This document shows positions 7,769 through 9,902 of a DNA stretch of 9,902 bases, piece by piece. The stretch covers positions 1 to 9,902 of the forward strand of contig DIKJ01000047.1 in assembly GCA_002424525.1 (NCBI GenBank). The letters are read 5' to 3'. The position numbers and the translations under genes were made by a program. Numbering within the stretch: position 1 is the first letter of the stretch; each line of letters starts with the position of its first letter. Source of the DNA: Bacteroidales bacterium UBA5621. Lineage in GTDB: Bacteria > Bacteroidota > Bacteroidia > Bacteroidales > VadinHA17. The notes under the pieces were generated by a model. That model worked only from the letters and a program-made list of their open reading frames with translations. It ran no database searches and was not told where the DNA came from.

Positions 7769-9493
7769 CTAATACCCCGGGTTTTGAACCAGATTGGGGT
7801 TTGCAGCTCTTTTGTCCTTGTGTATCGGAAAGATTGTAAGATATGAACCTTTTTTCACTACATCACCAGGATTATAGAATGGAAGTATCCATTTCTCAAG
7901 TTCATCCCATAACTCCCAGCGGATAAGATCCTGTCTCCTGTGATTCTCTGAGAACATCTCACGTCCGATTTCATTTAACAGCTCTCCACCTGGTACACTG
8001 GGTCCTGCCATATCATAACTGACAGGTCCGTCAAGAGAAGTAAGATCAGGCACACCGGCCCTGTTCCTGATCAGGTTTACAAGTGTAAGTGCCTGAGCTG
8101 CATTTGCAGCACCGCCTTTGCGCCATAATGCTTCAGCTTTCATCAGAAGTACATCGGCATAACGGAAAACGGCGTAATCATTACTCATGTTATTAGGCTG
8201 ACTTCCAAGGGCAATTTCCCATTTGCCTATCCTGACACCGGCCTGGCGATATGCCTGAGGACCAAGTTCATTGATCTGAGGCTGGGTCGACCCTATATTC
8301 CCGAAATTCAGAGGTGCACCATCGGGATCTCCAAGCAACGGAACGGGCTGACGGTTAGGCTGAGGTATTTCGAACCCATCGTCCATAACAAGTCCTCCTC
8401 CTGCCTTGTATTGATACCCGGCTATGAAATTGCCTCTTTTTGTAGCAGGACCTGAAAGGGTCCCCACATCTCCTTTCCTTATATCGGCATCATCGTAAGA
8501 ATTATAGAATTCTTCCATGGCACAGAACCCATTCCACGGCTGAGCAGTCAGATTATAGGTTTGCTGGCTGCCATAGTGCAATGTCCTTACAGCTAAATTA
8601 AAATTCTGGAAAAATACCTGGTCATAGGGAATTGCAAAAATAAATTCCTTTGATCCTGAATTGTTTACATTGAAATTTGCAAAATAATTGCTTTCCAGTG
8701 AGTATTTCCCGGAATTGATAACCTCATCACAGGCTGTAATCACTTTATCCCACTGAACTGTCCCGCTATAAACCCTGGCATTGAGGTATAATTTGGCAAG
8801 CAATGTTTGTCCGGCATAGTAATTCATTCTTCCATAAGTTGTTCCATCAACAGCTTTCGAAAGTTTTGGAACAGCTGCTTCCAGATTACCAACAATGAAA
8901 TTATAAACTTCTAACCTTGTTTTTGTCGGTGGAGCTGCTTCGGCACTGGCGAAATCAGTAACCAGGGGTACATTGCCAAACCAGTCAATGAGCTGCCAGT
9001 AGAAGAAACCGCGAACAGTTTCGAGTTCAGATATAAAAGCATCGGCACTAGCCTGATCAACCTGTCCGCTCTCAACAAGAGACTGAAACTGAAAGATCAG
9101 CCTGTTAGCCGTATTGACTCCTCCGAACCCAAAGTTCCAGCCTCCGTTGAAATAACCATCTTCATCGTTGTAGGAGTGTAAATGAGCTCTTCTAAGCGTT
9201 CCCCCGTCATCCCAGTCCTGACCTCTTGTTGGTACAACTATCTCATCTGTCATTATTGAGTGCAGCGACCATGGGTCATTGGAAGCATAATCCGCAAACT
9301 GTGTGTATGCGGCACCAAGGGCTGAGATGAATTCTTCCTGCGTTTTGAAGAAATTGGCCGGTGTTACGGAATCGAACAGTTCTTCATCCAGATTGGTACA
9401 GGACTGACTCAATGTTGTTACAAATAAAGCAAATAATGCAACTCTTATCAGTAACAAATACCTTTTAAAATTTTGTCTTACTATTGTTTTCAT
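7769..9493 (-). CDS. SusD/RagB-family substrate-binding outer-membrane lipoprotein
   Basis: A complete 574-residue SusD-like protein, the surface lid that binds substrate and hands it to the partner SusC transporter. The ATG at 9491-9493 gives a signal peptide ending in lipobox S-Q-S-Cys32. The mature start C-T-N-L-D-E-E-L carries an acidic cluster resembling the Bacteroidota surface-export signal. The N-terminal helical (TPR-like) region includes ETVRGFFYWQLIDWFGNVPL (about 158-177) and AKLYLNARVYSG (about 233-244). The C-terminal SusD/RagB domain shows FRYADVLLMKAEAL (443-456), the family signature EIGREMFSENHRRQDLIRWE (about 508-527) and the characteristic end NPNLVQNPGY. Length is normal for the family. 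It follows the susC stop by 19 bp, the standard susCD operon arrangement. The substrate cannot be inferred, since no glycoside hydrolase, lyase, sulfatase or peptidase is present in the window. Confidence 0.97.
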   Translation of the reverse strand: MKTIVRQNFKRYLLLIRVALFALFVTTLSQSCTNLDEELFDSVTPANFFKTQEEFISALGAAYTQFADYASNDPWSLHSIMTDEIVVPTRGQDWDDGGTLRRAHLHSYNDEDGYFNGGWNFGFGGVNTANRLIFQFQSLVESGQVDQASADAFISELETVRGFFYWQLIDWFGNVPLVTDFASAEAAPPTKTRLEVYNFIVGNLEAAVPKLSKAVDGTTYGRMNYYAGQTLLAKLYLNARVYSGTVQWDKVITACDEVINSGKYSLESNYFANFNVNNSGSKEFIFAIPYDQVFFQNFNLAVRTLHYGSQQTYNLTAQPWNGFCAMEEFYNSYDDADIRKGDVGTLSGPATKRGNFIAGYQYKAGGGLVMDDGFEIPQPNRQPVPLLGDPDGAPLNFGNIGSTQPQINELGPQAYRQAGVRIGKWEIALGSQPNNMSNDYAVFRYADVLLMKAEALWRKGGAANAAQALTLVNLIRNRAGVPDLTSLDGPVSYDMAGPSVPGGELLNEIGREMFSENHRRQDLIRWELWDELEKWILPFYNPGDVVKKGSYLTIFPIHKDKRAANPNLVQNPGY

Positions 9494-9512
9494 GTCTTAT
9501 ACTATTTCAGGA

Positions 9513-9902
9513 TTAAAAAACAATGTTTGCACCGAAAGTAACAGATCTGGTTCTGAACCATGTATTCCTTCTGTCAATACCCGGTATAAGAGGATTGTTT
9601 CCACCTTCAATATCTCCATACCTCGGGTTCGGATCCGCACCTTTGTATTTGGTTATATAGAATAAGTTGTTGCCTGCAAAGTACAGCCTGATCTTGCTAA
9701 AACCCGTACTCTGGGGTACACTGAAATTATAACCAAGGCTCATGTTATCGAGAGTGACAAAATCGGCATTTTCGATGTGAGTGCTGTTCAAAACACCTGA
9801 AGAGTTGTTCAGGTAAGTCCCTGATGTTGGATTCTTCATATCTTTTGCTGTTTTTGGCAGATTATAAGAACCTATCATTTTAGGAACTTCATAGAAGCCG
9901 CG
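9513..9902 (-). CDS. SusC/RagA-family TonB-dependent transporter, C-terminal fragment
   Basis: The last 129 codons and TAA stop (9513-9515) of a SusC-type outer-membrane beta-barrel; the frame stays open to the right edge, so the internal Met at 9876-9878 is not the start. The tail shows the family's final strands: RGFYEVPKMIGSYN at the edge, then NADFVTLDNMSLGYNF, KIRLYFAGNNLFYITKYKG, ADPNPRYGD, and the end GIDRRNTWFRTRS-VTFGANIVF. The terminal Phe is the usual outer-membrane barrel assembly signal. SusC proteins import oligomers in a TonB-dependent manner together with their SusD partner, encoded 19 bp downstream. The plug, TonB box and any carboxypeptidase-like N-terminal domain lie outside the window, so the subclass and regulation (for example by an anti-sigma factor) cannot be judged. 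Confidence 0.95.
   Translation of the reverse strand, partial: RGFYEVPKMIGSYNLPKTAKDMKNPTSGTYLNNSSGVLNSTHIENADFVTLDNMSLGYNFSVPQSTGFSKIRLYFAGNNLFYITKYKGADPNPRYGDIEGGNNPLIPGIDRRNTWFRTRSVTFGANIVF

Overview
The window is one co-directional minus-strand block from a member of the Bacteroidota. The evidence is a SusC (fragment)/SusD pair at the right edge, lipoproteins in every complete gene, hydrophobic lipobox signal peptides, AT-rich codon use and no clear Shine-Dalgarno sequences. The genus cannot be told from the sequence; a Bacteroidales/Marinilabiliales-like environmental or gut organism would fit, but that is inference. No plus-strand gene, RNA gene, insertion sequence or CRISPR array was found.

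In transcription order (right to left) the layout is: the C-terminal 129 residues of a SusC/RagA TonB-dependent outer-membrane transporter (9513-9902, cut by the window edge); 19 bp later a complete SusD/RagB lipoprotein (7769-9493); a 103-bp gap holding a perfect 13-bp stem hairpin with a T-run, a terminator/attenuator reading in the minus direction; a roughly 1,110-residue FG-GAP/VCBS-repeat lipoprotein with a central ASPIC/UnbV domain (paralogue B, 4333-7665); 9 bp later a 209-residue lipoprotein of unknown family (3694-4323); 1 bp later a second FG-GAP/ASPIC lipoprotein of 1,121 residues (paralogue A, 327-3692); and 9 bp later the start of a third such protein (paralogue C, 1-317, cut by the left edge).

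The last four genes are so tightly packed that they almost certainly share a transcript. The hairpin suggests they are expressed at a different level from, or partly by read-through of, the upstream susCD pair. SusCD would import a glycan, peptide or other oligomer through the outer membrane. The large paired-propeller lipoproteins are plausible accessory binding, scaffold or processing proteins for the same substrate, but no catalytic domain is visible and no substrate can be named.

The most notable points are the tandem set of giant propeller paralogues beside a SusCD pair, the almost indel-free conservation of 14 metal-loop positions in A and B (7 on each side of ASPIC/UnbV, including two loops degenerate in both), and the unrecognised small lipoprotein wedged between them.
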